64,000 nucleotides of DNA from Nocardiopsis alba DSM 43377 (GTDB taxonomy: Bacteria > Actinomycetota > Actinomycetes > Streptosporangiales > Streptosporangiaceae): NCBI RefSeq assembly GCF_000341225.1, contig NZ_ANAC01000013.1, forward strand, positions 62,001 to 126,000. Direction: 5' to 3'. Position numbers and translations under genes: made by a program. This document shows positions 33,707 to 42,465 of this stretch, in pieces. Position 1 is the first letter of the stretch; each line of letters begins with the position of its first letter. The notes beneath the pieces are model-generated. The model ran no database searches and was not told the origin of the DNA. It saw only the letters and a list, made by a program, of their open reading frames with translations.

Positions 33707-34816
33707 GGCGGTCGGCAGGACCTCGGTGACCAGGGCGTTGTCCACCGACAGGAAGATCCCGAACCCCACGCCCAGCACCACCGCCCCCGCGAGCAACGTG
33801 GTCCACTCGGGTGAGGCCGCCACCATGAACGCGGGCACCCCCATGACGACCCCGGCCAGGCAGACCATCACCCGTCTGCGCCCCAGCCGGTCGGAGACGA
33901 TCCCCGCCACCACGGTCGTGGCCACCACCGCCGCCGTGTACACCAGGATCAGGGTCAGGAGGCCGTCGGCGGCGGAGGAACCCGGGAAACGCTCCTCGTA
34001 GCCGACCGCGTCCCGGAGGAAGTACAACAGGTACAGGATGAACATGGCGTTCCCCGTGCCGATGAGGAACCGGGTGAGGAACGCCCACGCGAAGTCGGGG
34101 TGCCGACGGGGCGACACCCACAGATCCCGGAGCAGAGCGCCCCACGCCGGCCGGGCCGAGTGGGGCAGCGGCGGGTCGGGTGAGAACAGCGCGAACGGTA
34201 GGGCGCAGGCCAGGGTGAGCAGCCCGATGAGCGTGTAGCCGGGGGCGATCTCGGTGACCACGACCGTCACCAGCACCACGGCGGCGACCACCCCGGCCGA
34301 CTGCGGCACGCCGACCCAGCCCGAGACCGCCCCGCGCTGGGAGCGCGGCACGTGGTCCGGGACGGCCGCGAGCAGGGTGGCGTTCAGACAGGACAGGGCG
34401 GTCTGGACGAAGGACCAGCCCAGCAGGATCCCCGTGACGCTCTCCTGCCGGCCGAGGACGATCAGTCCGACGGCGCCGAGTACGGCCCCGGCCAGGACCC
34501 AGGGGCGGCGGCGCCCGAGCGGGCCGGTCGTGCGGTCCGACAGCGCCCCGATCAGCGGGGTGGCGATCATCGCCATGGCGGCGCCGACCCCGGTCACCCA
34601 GGCCAGGACGGTCTCCTTGCCGTCGGGGGCGACGTGGCCGATCTGTTCGGGGAGCAGGACCTGGAGAGGGCCGAAGAAGGCCATCCACATCCCGAGGTTG
34701 GCCAGGCTGACGCCGGCCACCCACAGGGCACGGACGGGACGGGTGGGTTCGGCGAGGGCGGCGGGAGGGGGGTCGTCGGCGGGGTGGGGCGACCGGGGCG
34801 CGGGGGAGGTGCTCAC
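33524..34816 (-). CDS. MFS transporter
   Basis: 430 aa major facilitator with about 12 hydrophobic segments. Motif-A-like loops are PLIGALSDRTTGPLGRRRPW after TM2 and GIVSDRLGRRRVM in the second half. The pattern resembles the sugar-proton (SucP/GPH-like) or drug MFS branches; the substrate cannot be decided. The start is GTG 34816. It is divergent from a VOC-family gene across a 123-bp region with a 20-bp dyad. Its 3' end overlaps the converging hypothetical gene by 183 bp. Confidence 0.88.
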   Translation of the reverse strand: MSTSPAPRSPHPADDPPPAALAEPTRPVRALWVAGVSLANLGMWMAFFGPLQVLLPEQIGHVAPDGKETVLAWVTGVGAAMAMIATPLIGALSDRTTGPLGRRRPWVLAGAVLGAVGLIVLGRQESVTGILLGWSFVQTALSCLNATLLAAVPDHVPRSQRGAVSGWVGVPQSAGVVAAVVLVTVVVTEIAPGYTLIGLLTLACALPFALFSPDPPLPHSARPAWGALLRDLWVSPRRHPDFAWAFLTRFLIGTGNAMFILYLLYFLRDAVGYEERFPGSSAADGLLTLILVYTAAVVATTVVAGIVSDRLGRRRVMVCLAGVVMGVPAFMVAASPEWTTLLAGAVVLGVGFGIFLSVDNALVTEVLPTASGRAKDLGIVNIAGVGPQVIAPALAGPIVVHLGGYPVLYAVCGLVSLLGAAAVWRIEGVA

Positions 34817-34885
34817 GGTGTGACCTGCCTTACATGATGAGGCTCCACCCTAGAGCGAAGGGGCTCGGGGAGGAAGGGGGAGTCA

Positions 34886-34905
34886 ACTAGTCAAAGTTGA
34901 CTAGT
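34886..34905. promoter_or_regulatory. 20-bp dyad operator between MFS and VOC genes
   Basis: ACTAGTCAAAGTTGACTAGT: two perfect 9-bp arms with a 2-bp centre, placed 34 bp before the VOC start and 69 bp before the MFS start. Its arms include TTGACT on both strands, which could be -35 boxes. The shape suits a MarR-, TetR- or PadR-type dimer. No such regulator gene is immediately adjacent; the nearest is PadR at 35.7-36.3 kb. Confidence 0.65.
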
Positions 34906-34939
34906 AGGGTGGTCCGGCGACCACGAACCCGGGAGGGCC

Positions 34940-35689
34940 ATGAGCCGGAACGCGTCGATCCGCCCCAACGAGACCACCATCCCGACCCTGCACACCCACG
35001 ACCCCGAGGCGACCCTCGCCTTCTACGAGACGCTCGGCTTCACCGTCGTCTCACGACAGCTCAAGCCCTACGTGTACCTGGCCTTCGAACTGAGCGGCTT
35101 CCAGGTGCACTTCTCCGCCGGACCCCGGGGGATGGACCCCACGACGGAGATGACCGGCGGCTGCCTCGTCATGGTCGACCACGTCGCCCCCTACCACTCG
35201 GCCTTCACCGAGGCGATGCGCGCCGCCCACGGCAAGGTCCTGTCCCGAGGGCTGCCCCGGATCACCCGGTACCGCCCCGGAGCCTCCCGCTTCACACTCG
35301 TGGACCCCTCGGGCAACTCGCTGATCTTCATCCAGAGGGGCGAACCCGAGGAGGTGGAGTACGGGGGCTCCGCCGCCCTGGAAGGGTTGGCCAAGGCACT
35401 GGACCAGGTACGGATCTATCGCGAGTTCAAGACCGACGACGCGGCCGCCTACCGCAGGGCCCGGTCCGCGCTCAAGCGTCATGGTGAGACCGCCTCGGCC
35501 CTGGAGCGCGCCACCGCCCACGCGGTGCTCGTGGAGCTGGCCACCGCCCTGGACCGCGCCGACGAGGCCGAGGAGTGGCGGCGGGCGCTGGAACCGATCA
35601 TGGCCGAGGAGCTCACCGAAGAGGAGCGCCATACGGTCCGGGAGGAGCTGGAACGCGCCGCCGACCTGGTCGAGTGGCGCGACGAGTAG
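34940..35689 (+). CDS. VOC (glyoxalase/bleomycin-resistance) family protein with helical C-terminal extension
   Basis: 249 aa. The first 130 residues form a VOC domain: IPTLHTHDPEATLAFYETLGFTVVSRQLKPYVYLAFELSGFQVHF and FTLVDPSGNSLIFIQRGEP. The remaining 110 residues are charged and helical (AALEGLAKALDQVRIYREFKTDDAAAYRRARSALKRHG) and may mediate dimerisation. GGGAGG precedes ATG 34940. Whether it is an enzyme or an antibiotic-binding protein is unknown. Divergence from an MFS exporter with a shared dyad suggests a joint resistance or detoxification role. Confidence 0.82.
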   Translation: MSRNASIRPNETTIPTLHTHDPEATLAFYETLGFTVVSRQLKPYVYLAFELSGFQVHFSAGPRGMDPTTEMTGGCLVMVDHVAPYHSAFTEAMRAAHGKVLSRGLPRITRYRPGASRFTLVDPSGNSLIFIQRGEPEEVEYGGSAALEGLAKALDQVRIYREFKTDDAAAYRRARSALKRHGETASALERATAHAVLVELATALDRADEAEEWRRALEPIMAEELTEEERHTVREELERAADLVEWRDE

Positions 35690-35707
35690 GCGCTCCCCGG
35701 GCACTTC

Positions 35708-36298
35708 CTAGCTCGGGATGCCGGAGGGACGCCACCCCTCCTCGCCGGCGAAGACGTGGGCGCCTCCCTCGATCCGCTCGATCAGGGAGCGCGTCCACCC
35801 CGCCGCCGACTCGGCCGAGTGCACCCAGAAGCCCAAGACCTCACCGACGGCCCCGATCTCCTCGTCGACGGGGGCCTCGGGATCGTGGTGCTCCAGCACG
35901 CTGGAACGCCACCCCTCCAGGCTCTCCAACCGGCGGCGGAGCAGCGTCAGAACCTCCGGGCGCGGCAGGTCGGTCATACAGCCGAGCCCCGCCGAGACCA
36001 CGTCCACCCGGGCGTCGTGCTCGGCGGCCAGGGCGTCGCGCAGCAGCGACAGGTACTCCCGCTCGCCGTCCCCGATCAGGGTGAACTCGGTACGCGGCGG
36101 CCCTCCGGAGACGGCGGCCTCCTCGGCGGCCAACAGGCCTTCGTGCTCCATCCGGTTGAGCGCGTGGTAGATCGACCCCGGCTTGGCCGTGGACCACTCG
36201 TGCGCGCCCCACGACTCCAGATCCGAACGGACCTGGTACCCGTGCGCGCGACCGCGCGACCGGATCGCGCCGAGCACCAACAACCGGATCGCCGACAT
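35708..36298 (-). CDS. PadR-family transcriptional regulator
   Basis: 196 aa. Winged-helix domain at residues 1-90: IRLLVLGAIRSRGRAHGYQVRSDLESWGAHEWSTAKPGSIYHALNRMEHEGLLAAEE, then VSGGPPRTEFTLIGDGEREYL. A helical C-terminal dimerisation domain follows. GAGGAGGTGG lies 6-7 bases before ATG 36298. It converges on the VOC gene with 18 bp between stops. Target unknown; the nearby MFS/VOC dyad is a candidate. Confidence 0.88.
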   Translation of the reverse strand: MSAIRLLVLGAIRSRGRAHGYQVRSDLESWGAHEWSTAKPGSIYHALNRMEHEGLLAAEEAAVSGGPPRTEFTLIGDGEREYLSLLRDALAAEHDARVDVVSAGLGCMTDLPRPEVLTLLRRRLESLEGWRSSVLEHHDPEAPVDEEIGAVGEVLGFWVHSAESAAGWTRSLIERIEGGAHVFAGEEGWRPSGIPS

Positions 36299-36331
36299 GG
36301 CCCCACCTCCTCTGAACGTCCGCAAAAGCAT

Positions 36332-36362
36332 AGGCCCCGCGAAGACGGGCTTCACGGGGCCT
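36332..36362 (-). terminator. Rho-independent terminator of the acyl-CoA oxidase-like gene
   Basis: On the minus strand, AGGCCCCG and GAAG pair with CTTC and CGGGGCCT around a short loop with one mismatch, 16 bp after the stop; TATGCTTTTG follows on that strand. Confidence 0.75.
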
Positions 36363-36378
36363 AGGGTCGCTCCGGACC

Positions 36379-38352
36379 TCAGTCCCGGTCGCCCTGGCGT
36401 CGGTGCTCGGCGCCCAACGCGATCGGGGCGCCCAGCCACTCGTCGCGCAGACCGAAGCCCTCCACGAGCGGCACCGCGTACGGGCGCAGCCCCCGGCACA
36501 GCTCGTTCACGGCCGCGGTGACCGCCTTGGCGCGCGAGGTGGAGATCCGCTCGTGCTCCAGGAACCAGCCGCGGTTCTCCTCGATCACGGACAGCACGAA
36601 CAGGTCGCACAGGCGGTTGAGCAGCTTGGCGGTGGCCTTGTCGCCGCAACGGTCGATACCCGCGACGAACGCCTCCAGCGCCACCCGGTCCATGTGCGCC
36701 CGACCGGCCTCCAGGACGTGGTCCTGGGCCTGGTTGAACACCTCGAAGGCGTCGCTGCCGTCCTTCTTGGAACGGCGCAGGCGCGCCGCCAGACCCTCGA
36801 TGACGTGCTTCTCGCGGTCCTCGAACAGCTCCAGGTGCCAACCCCGGTTGTACAGGCTCGACTCGTCGCCCCGGCCCGGGGCGGCGGCGATCAGCCGCTC
36901 GATCAACGGCCGCGCGGCGGTGCGCTCGATGACGGTCTCGAAGACCTTGCCCGCCATGAACTTCGCCAGGCCGAGCTGGTCCAGGTCGCCGAAGGAGTCC
37001 TTGAAGTCGGTGAGCAGCCCCTTGGTGAGCTGCTGCAACAGGACCGTGTTGTCGCCCTCGAAGGTGGTGAAGATGTCCGAGTCCGCCTTGAGCTGCGGGA
37101 TCCGGTTCTCCGACAGGTAGCCCGAACCGCCACAGGCCTCACGACAGGTCTGGATGGTCGCGGTGGCGTGCCAGGTCGCGACCGCCTTCAGACCGGCGGC
37201 CCGGGACTCCAGCTCGCGCTGGGCACGGTCGTCGGACTCCTCGCTCCGGGAGAGCTCGTGCAGCCCGGTGACCAGTTCCTCCTGGGCGAAGTGCAGAGCG
37301 TAGGTGCGGGCCAGGGCCGGCAGGAGCTTGCGCTGGTGGGCCAGGTAGTCGAGGATCCGCACCTCCTCCGCCGGACGGCCGTCGGCGGCGGGACGGGTGA
37401 ACTGGCGGCGGGTGTCGGCGTAGCGCAGGGCGATGGTCAGGGCGGCCTTGGTGGCGCTGCCCGCGCCGCCGGCCACGCTGATCCGGCCGCGGATGAGGGT
37501 GCCCAGCATGGTGAAGAAGCGCCGGTTGGGGCTCTCGATCGGGCTGGAGTAGGTGCCGTCGGGGGAGACGTCGCCGTAGCGGTTGAGCAGGTCGGTGCGG
37601 GGCACGCGCACCTGGTCGAACCAGAGCCGGCCGTTGTCGACGCCGTTGAGGCCGGCCTTGGGGCCGCAGTCCTCGATGGTGATCCCGGGCAGCGCCGCGC
37701 CGTCCTCGTCGCGGATCGGCACCATCAGGGCGTGCACACCGTGCTCGATGAGGCCGTCGGGGCCCGGGGTGCGCAACTGGGCGAAGACCACGGCGGCGCG
37801 ACCGTCGCGGGCGGCGTTGCCGATGTAGTCCTTGCGCGCCGCCTCGTCGGGCGTGTGGACCACGAACTCCTCGGTGGCCGGGTCGTAGGTCGCGGTGGTG
37901 CGCAGCCGCTGCACGTCCGAACCGTGGCCGGTCTCGGTCATCGCGAAACAACCGGGCAGCGCCACGCTCATGACGTCGGGCAGGTAGCGCCGGTGGTGGT
38001 CGTCGGTGCCCAGGGCCTTGATCGCCCCGCCGAACAGCCCGAACTGCACGCCCATCTTCACCATGAGGGACATGTCGGCGACGAGCATCTCGAAGGCCAC
38101 CACGGAGGCGCCGACGTCGTCGCTGCCGCCCACGGACTCGGGGAAGCCGTAGCCGGGCATATCGGTCTCGGTCAGGGCCATGAGCTGGTCCAGAGTCCGG
38201 GCCCGGTGCTCCTCCACCGACAGGCCGTACACCGGGGCGAACCGCTCGCCTCGAACGACGTCCCTGGCCCGCTCTCGCACGTGCGCCCAGCGCCCGTCCA
38301 GGAGACCGCGCAGTTCGGTCTCGTTCGGTGTCAGCGGTGCCTGTTCGCTCAT
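36379..38352 (-). CDS. Acyl-CoA oxidase/dehydrogenase-like flavoprotein
   Basis: 657 aa, the length of acyl-CoA oxidases rather than 380-aa dehydrogenases. The N-terminal helical domain is followed by GCFAMTETGHGSDVQRLRTTATYD (flavin/substrate site) and GGAGSATKAALTIALRYADTRRQF. The oxidase-type C-terminal block REACGGSGYLSENRIPQLKADSDIFTTFEGDNTVLLQQ carries the catalytic Glu in TTFEGDN. GGGGGAGCAG precedes ATG 38352; an upstream in-frame start at 38379 lacks this. It oxidises acyl-CoAs, probably medium or long chain. It has its own terminator and no operon partner. Confidence 0.9.
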   Translation of the reverse strand: MSEQAPLTPNETELRGLLDGRWAHVRERARDVVRGERFAPVYGLSVEEHRARTLDQLMALTETDMPGYGFPESVGGSDDVGASVVAFEMLVADMSLMVKMGVQFGLFGGAIKALGTDDHHRRYLPDVMSVALPGCFAMTETGHGSDVQRLRTTATYDPATEEFVVHTPDEAARKDYIGNAARDGRAAVVFAQLRTPGPDGLIEHGVHALMVPIRDEDGAALPGITIEDCGPKAGLNGVDNGRLWFDQVRVPRTDLLNRYGDVSPDGTYSSPIESPNRRFFTMLGTLIRGRISVAGGAGSATKAALTIALRYADTRRQFTRPAADGRPAEEVRILDYLAHQRKLLPALARTYALHFAQEELVTGLHELSRSEESDDRAQRELESRAAGLKAVATWHATATIQTCREACGGSGYLSENRIPQLKADSDIFTTFEGDNTVLLQQLTKGLLTDFKDSFGDLDQLGLAKFMAGKVFETVIERTAARPLIERLIAAAPGRGDESSLYNRGWHLELFEDREKHVIEGLAARLRRSKKDGSDAFEVFNQAQDHVLEAGRAHMDRVALEAFVAGIDRCGDKATAKLLNRLCDLFVLSVIEENRGWFLEHERISTSRAKAVTAAVNELCRGLRPYAVPLVEGFGLRDEWLGAPIALGAEHRRQGDRD

Positions 38353-38506
38353 CTGCTCCCCCTGTGGTCGTCCGGACACGCGCCCGTGCCCCTCATGTGA
38401 CCATCATCCCGACGCGCGGGAGTGCCGAACACGCCCGGGACACGGGTGTGGAAACCAACGTAGGCGGTGGTGGGGGCGTTCCGTCCCCGGGGAGAGGTCG
38501 TGCGGG

Positions 38507-38779
38507 TCACACCGCGACGTCGCGGGGCGGGGAGAGAGGGTCGTCGGTCCGCGCCAGGAGGTCGTCCAGGGACAGGCCCAGTGTGGTGGCGACGGCCGCG
38601 ATGGTGAAGAAGGCGGGGGTGGGGATGCGGCCGCCCTCGATCTTGCGCAGGGTCTCCACCGAGATGCCGGAGTCCCGCGCGACGTCCACCATCGTGCGGT
38701 CGGCCCGTGCCCGGCGGAGGAGGGCGCCCAGGGTCCGGCCGCGCTGGATCTGCTCTTGGGTCAACGGTTCACGAACCAT
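38507..38779 (-). CDS. XRE-family helix-turn-helix regulator
   Basis: 90 aa, essentially one Cro/C1-type HTH domain: GRTLGALLRRARADRTMVDVARDSGISVETLRKIEGGRIPTPAFFTIAAVATTLGLSLDDLLA. ATG 38779 sits after a GGGTTACACTCGGCCC-like leader with no clear ribosome-binding site, so it may be leaderless. It lies 77 bp downstream of the S66 peptidase in the same direction and is probably co-transcribed. Target unknown. Confidence 0.85.
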   Translation of the reverse strand: MVREPLTQEQIQRGRTLGALLRRARADRTMVDVARDSGISVETLRKIEGGRIPTPAFFTIAAVATTLGLSLDDLLARTDDPLSPPRDVAV

Positions 38780-38856
38780 GGGCCGAGTGTAACCCGGCCT
38801 CCCCGACCCCGATCGAGAAGAACGAGGTCGGGAGGGGGCTGCTCGACGCGCGGACC

Positions 38857-39873
38857 TCACTCCAGAACGGGGACGAGCGCCTCCAGGGTCCCGAGGTCGG
38901 CGTCCAGGACCGCCGGGACCCCCAGCGGAACGGTGAGCTGGGCGGCGCAGTGACCGAAGTCCAGACCCCACAGCACCGGGACCCCCAGCGGGGCGAGACG
39001 GTCGCGCATCAACTCGGCGATCGTCTCCGGGTCCGGCGGGCAGTCGGTCCAGGTGCCCAACGCCACCCCGGCCACACCGTCCATCCACCCGGTGCGCAGC
39101 AGGTGGGTGAGCATCCGGTCCAGGCGCGCGGCGTCCTCGTTGATGTCCTCCAACACGAGGATCCCCCCGGCGGCGGAGAGCCGGCTGTGCGGTGTGGCCA
39201 GCCCGTCGTTGAGCAGGCTCAGGTTCCCGCCGAACAGCACCCCCTCGGCCCGGCCCGGGACCAGCGCGCGCGTGGCGGGCGAGGTGAGCGTCAGACGCTC
39301 CTCGGGCGAGAACAGGGTCGTGCGCAGATCCCGCTGGGCCGGCTCGTCGCCCACGAAGTAGCGGGTGCCCACCACCGGGCCGTGCACCGTCGTCACCCCC
39401 AGCTCCATCGCGAACGCCTCGTGCAGGGCGGTGATGTCGCTGAACCCGATCAGCGCCTTGGGCCCGGCCTCGCGCATCGCGTCGAAGTCCAGCAGGTCGA
39501 GCATCCGGTGCGCGCCGTCGCCACCGCGCGCGCAGAACACCGCGCGCACGTCGGGATCGCACCAGGCCTCCTGGAGGTCGGCGGCCCGATCCCGGTCCTC
39601 CCCGGCCAGGTAGGGCAGTACGGGGTGCTGGTCACGGATGTGCCGGCCGGTCTCCACCTCCAGCCCCCACCCGGTGAGGATCGAGACCGCCGCGTCCAGT
39701 TGGGCGGCCGGGACCGGACTGCACGGGGCCACCAACCGCACCCGGTCGCCTCGACGCAGCCTCGGCGGACGCCTCAGCGGAGACGGAACGGGACGTGACG
39801 CCCCGGGGACCCCCTTACGCTCCTCGAACCCCTCGCGCACCTCGGCCGTCGACTCGCCCACGTCGGTCCCCAT
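38857..39873 (-). CDS. S66-family LD-carboxypeptidase
   Basis: About 338 aa. LD-carboxypeptidases remove the terminal D-Ala of murein tetrapeptides in muropeptide recycling; relatives include microcin-immunity MccF. FCARGGDGAHRMLDLLDF and the nucleophile elbow LIGFSDITALHEAF (catalytic Ser in GFSD), the Glu in LEDINEDAARLDRML and the His in LDFGHCAAQLTVPLG make a complete Ser-Glu-His set. ATG 39873 is followed by an alternative GTG at 39861. A GGAGGAG lies 14 bases upstream, so the exact start is uncertain. It follows the M20 peptidase terminator. Confidence 0.88.
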   Translation of the reverse strand: MGTDVGESTAEVREGFEERKGVPGASRPVPSPLRRPPRLRRGDRVRLVAPCSPVPAAQLDAAVSILTGWGLEVETGRHIRDQHPVLPYLAGEDRDRAADLQEAWCDPDVRAVFCARGGDGAHRMLDLLDFDAMREAGPKALIGFSDITALHEAFAMELGVTTVHGPVVGTRYFVGDEPAQRDLRTTLFSPEERLTLTSPATRALVPGRAEGVLFGGNLSLLNDGLATPHSRLSAAGGILVLEDINEDAARLDRMLTHLLRTGWMDGVAGVALGTWTDCPPDPETIAELMRDRLAPLGVPVLWGLDFGHCAAQLTVPLGVPAVLDADLGTLEALVPVLE

Positions 39874-39916
39874 CCCTTTCGTCGTCTCCTCCAGGGCACC
39901 CGCCCTCGGGCACCCG

Positions 39917-39962
39917 AAAAGGGAGGGGCGCCGTACGGGTCGTACCCGTCGACGCCCCTCCC
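39917..39962 (-). terminator. Rho-independent terminator of the M20 peptidase gene
   Basis: GGGAGGGGCG (39921-39930) pairs with CGCCCCTCCC (39953-39962), with an inner ACGGGT/ACCCGT stem. On the minus strand TTTTCGGG follows directly. Confidence 0.85.
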
Positions 39963-39968
39963 GGGTCA

Positions 39969-41360
39969 TCAAGAACGCAGAAAGCCGTCCAACACCCGCA
40001 CGCCGAACCGCAGTCCGTCCAGCGGCACCCGCTCGTCCACCCCGTGCAGCAGCCCGGGGTAGTCCATCCCGGCGGGCAGACGCATGGGGGAGAAGCCGTA
40101 GCAGTCGATCCCCAACCGGGCGAAGACCTTGGCGTCGGTGCCGCCCGACAGGCACACCGGCACCACGTGGGCCTCCGGATCGTGGGCCAGCAGCGCCGAA
40201 CGCAGGGCGTCGAAGGCGGGGGAGTCCACCGGGGCGGAGACGGGCGGTGACCCGTGCGCGTACTCCCAGGTCACCCGGTTCCCCGTCAGCTCGTCCATGG
40301 CGGCGGTGAACGCCTCCTCGGCGCCGGGGAGCACCCGGCCGTCCACCCCCGCCGTCGCCTCGCCCGGCACCACGTTGACCTTGTACCCGGCCGAGAGCAT
40401 GGTCGGGGCGGCGCTGTTGCGTACCGTCGGCGCGACCAGGGGCGCCGCCGTCCCCAACCGGGCGATCAACGCGTCCACCGCCTCGTTGCTCTCGATGTCG
40501 CCGTGCGCGCGCTCCACCCCCAGGGCCTTGGTGATGGACTCGATGGCGGCGCGGGTGACCGGCGTCATGTGCAGCGGCCAACGGTGCTCGTCGATCCGGG
40601 CGATGGCCGCGGCCAGGGTGCCGACCGCGTTGTCGCGCGGCGGACGCGACCCGTGGCCCGCGGTACCGCGCGAGCGCAGGGTCAGCCAGGCGCTGCCCCG
40701 CTCGGCCGCGCCGATCGGGTACAGACGGACCGGGTCCCCGTTGGTGGAGCGGGCGTGCACGGTGTGGCCGCCGCCCTCGCCGATCGCGACCGTGCAGCCC
40801 TCGAACAGATCGGCGTGCTCGCGCACCAGGTGGTCGGCCCCATAGGCGGCGCTGTCCTCCTCGTCGGCGACGAAGGCCAGCACGATGTCGCGACGCGGTC
40901 GCAGGCCCATCTCCGACCAGTGCCGCACGACCGCGGTGACCATGCCGATGGTGTTCTTCATGTCCACCGCGCCGCGCCCCCACAGGGCGGGGGCACCGGT
41001 GACCGGGCAGTCGGCGATCTCACCGGAGAACGGCGGCACCGACCAGTCGTGGGCGTCGGCGGGCACCACATCCAGATGTCCGTGGACCAGCAGGGCGTCC
41101 GCGTCGGGGTCGGTGCCCGGGACGCGCACCACCACGTTGGCTCTGCGGTCCGCGGACTCCAGGATCACGGGGGAGAGCCCGGCCGCGCCGAGGGCCTCGG
41201 CCGCGAACTCGGCGGCGGCGCGCTCGTCGCCCTCGCCTCCGCCCCGGTTGGTGGAGTCGCGTCGGATCAGCTCGCGGGTCAGGTGGATGGCGTCCTCGCC
41301 CGCCGCCGTCAGGGCCGCCTCTCGGGCACTGTCGGACGGGAAGGTGTCGTTGTGGCCCAC
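39969..41360 (-). CDS. M20-family metallopeptidase
   Basis: 463 aa zinc peptidase/deacylase of the M20 (ArgE/DapE/CPG2) family. Metal ligands appear as LLVHGHLDVVPA (His, Asp catalytic), GRGAVDMKN (bridging Asp), VADEEDSAAYG (Glu-Glu) and the C-terminal His in GLLHGVDERVP. The lid/dimerisation domain contains TAGHGSRPPRDNAVG. GTG 41360 has GAAAGG about 8 bases upstream. It is cytosolic with no signal peptide. The preferred peptide is unknown. The S66 and M55 genes beside it make a small peptidase group. Confidence 0.9.
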   Translation of the reverse strand: MGHNDTFPSDSAREAALTAAGEDAIHLTRELIRRDSTNRGGGEGDERAAAEFAAEALGAAGLSPVILESADRRANVVVRVPGTDPDADALLVHGHLDVVPADAHDWSVPPFSGEIADCPVTGAPALWGRGAVDMKNTIGMVTAVVRHWSEMGLRPRRDIVLAFVADEEDSAAYGADHLVREHADLFEGCTVAIGEGGGHTVHARSTNGDPVRLYPIGAAERGSAWLTLRSRGTAGHGSRPPRDNAVGTLAAAIARIDEHRWPLHMTPVTRAAIESITKALGVERAHGDIESNEAVDALIARLGTAAPLVAPTVRNSAAPTMLSAGYKVNVVPGEATAGVDGRVLPGAEEAFTAAMDELTGNRVTWEYAHGSPPVSAPVDSPAFDALRSALLAHDPEAHVVPVCLSGGTDAKVFARLGIDCYGFSPMRLPAGMDYPGLLHGVDERVPLDGLRFGVRVLDGFLRS

Positions 41361-41566
41361 GGAGTCGGCCTTTCGTCGGGTACAGGTGATGAGGACGGAG
41401 TCGTCGCGCGCCGATGGAGGGGCGCGGGCAGGGGCGACGCCCGGGGCGGCCCGTGCCGAACGGCACGATCCGTTACCGACCCCGGGGACAGTTCTACCTG
41501 TCGACCCCGTCGATTGTCCGCCGAACCGCTCGGAAGGAGGAGACCCTCCGGGCGAGGCGGGGACGG

Positions 41567-42400
41567 TCAGCCGTAGTCCTTCTCCATGTGGTTGGAGATC
41601 ATGGTCGTGACCGTCTTGAAGGCCCGGATCATCTCATAGGCGTCGGGGGAGGTGTAACGCACCCGGCGCTCACCGGTCCGGGTCACCCCGGGGACGATCG
41701 CCGCGGCCTGCGCGAGTTGGGCGGAGTCCACCTCGACCTCCACCGTCCTGGGCGCGGGGGCGACCGGCTCGACCCGGCCGGCCGGGGCCAGGGACCTGCG
41801 CGCCGCCTCGGTGATGTCGGCGGCGGTGCGCGCGGGGGGACGGCAGCGGGCGGCGTAGCGGCTGACGTGATCCTTGACCGCGACGGTCAGGGCCTGCGGG
41901 GCGTAGGAGGCGGCGTCCTCGCAGGCCTTGTCGTCGCCGGTGACCAGGATGACGGGGGTACCGTACTCGGCGACCACGGCGGCGTTGAGCCGACCCTCGC
42001 TCGCGGGCACGCCGTCCAACCACACCCCGGTGATCGCGTTCGGCAGATAGGTGTGGGCCAGGACCCCGTCCTCCCCGGCACCGCAGTGGTAGCCGAGGAA
42101 GACGATCCCGTCCACGTCGCCGCTCTGGACCCCTTCGATCATCGAGAGTTCCTTGTGGCGGCCGGTGATCATGGTGGCCCGCTCGTCCAGACGCTCCAAG
42201 AGGAGGTTGCGCATGGTCGAGTGCGCCTCGTTCACGAACACCTCGGTGGCGCCGCCCTCGAAGAGACCGACGATCGCCGCGTTGACGTCGCCGGTGAACA
42301 TCGAACGGCAGCGCTGCCACTGCTCGGTCCCGGGCTCGCAGTCGGCGGGCCAGGTGACGCCCGTTGCGCCCTCCATGTCCGCGGAGATGAGGATCTTCAT
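41567..42400 (-). CDS. M55-family D-aminopeptidase (DppA-like)
   Basis: 277 aa. Zinc-dependent D-aminopeptidases of family M55 release N-terminal D-amino acids from peptides. The family's metal ligands are visible: D8 and E10 in SADMEGATGV, the His of VNEAHSTMRNLL and the His of FLGYHCGAGEDG. LNAAVVAEYGTPVILVTGDDKACEDA is also typical. ATG 42400 is the natural start. It lies 206 bp from the M20 gene in the same direction. A role in D-Ala dipeptide turnover beside the S66 carboxypeptidase is plausible but inferred. Confidence 0.9.
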   Translation of the reverse strand: MKILISADMEGATGVTWPADCEPGTEQWQRCRSMFTGDVNAAIVGLFEGGATEVFVNEAHSTMRNLLLERLDERATMITGRHKELSMIEGVQSGDVDGIVFLGYHCGAGEDGVLAHTYLPNAITGVWLDGVPASEGRLNAAVVAEYGTPVILVTGDDKACEDAASYAPQALTVAVKDHVSRYAARCRPPARTAADITEAARRSLAPAGRVEPVAPAPRTVEVEVDSAQLAQAAAIVPGVTRTGERRVRYTSPDAYEMIRAFKTVTTMISNHMEKDYG

Positions 42401-42465
42401 CCGCCAGAGCCTAGCCCGCGCGCACCCCGTGGGGCCATGGGTCCACGGGCATCGAACGGACGAAT

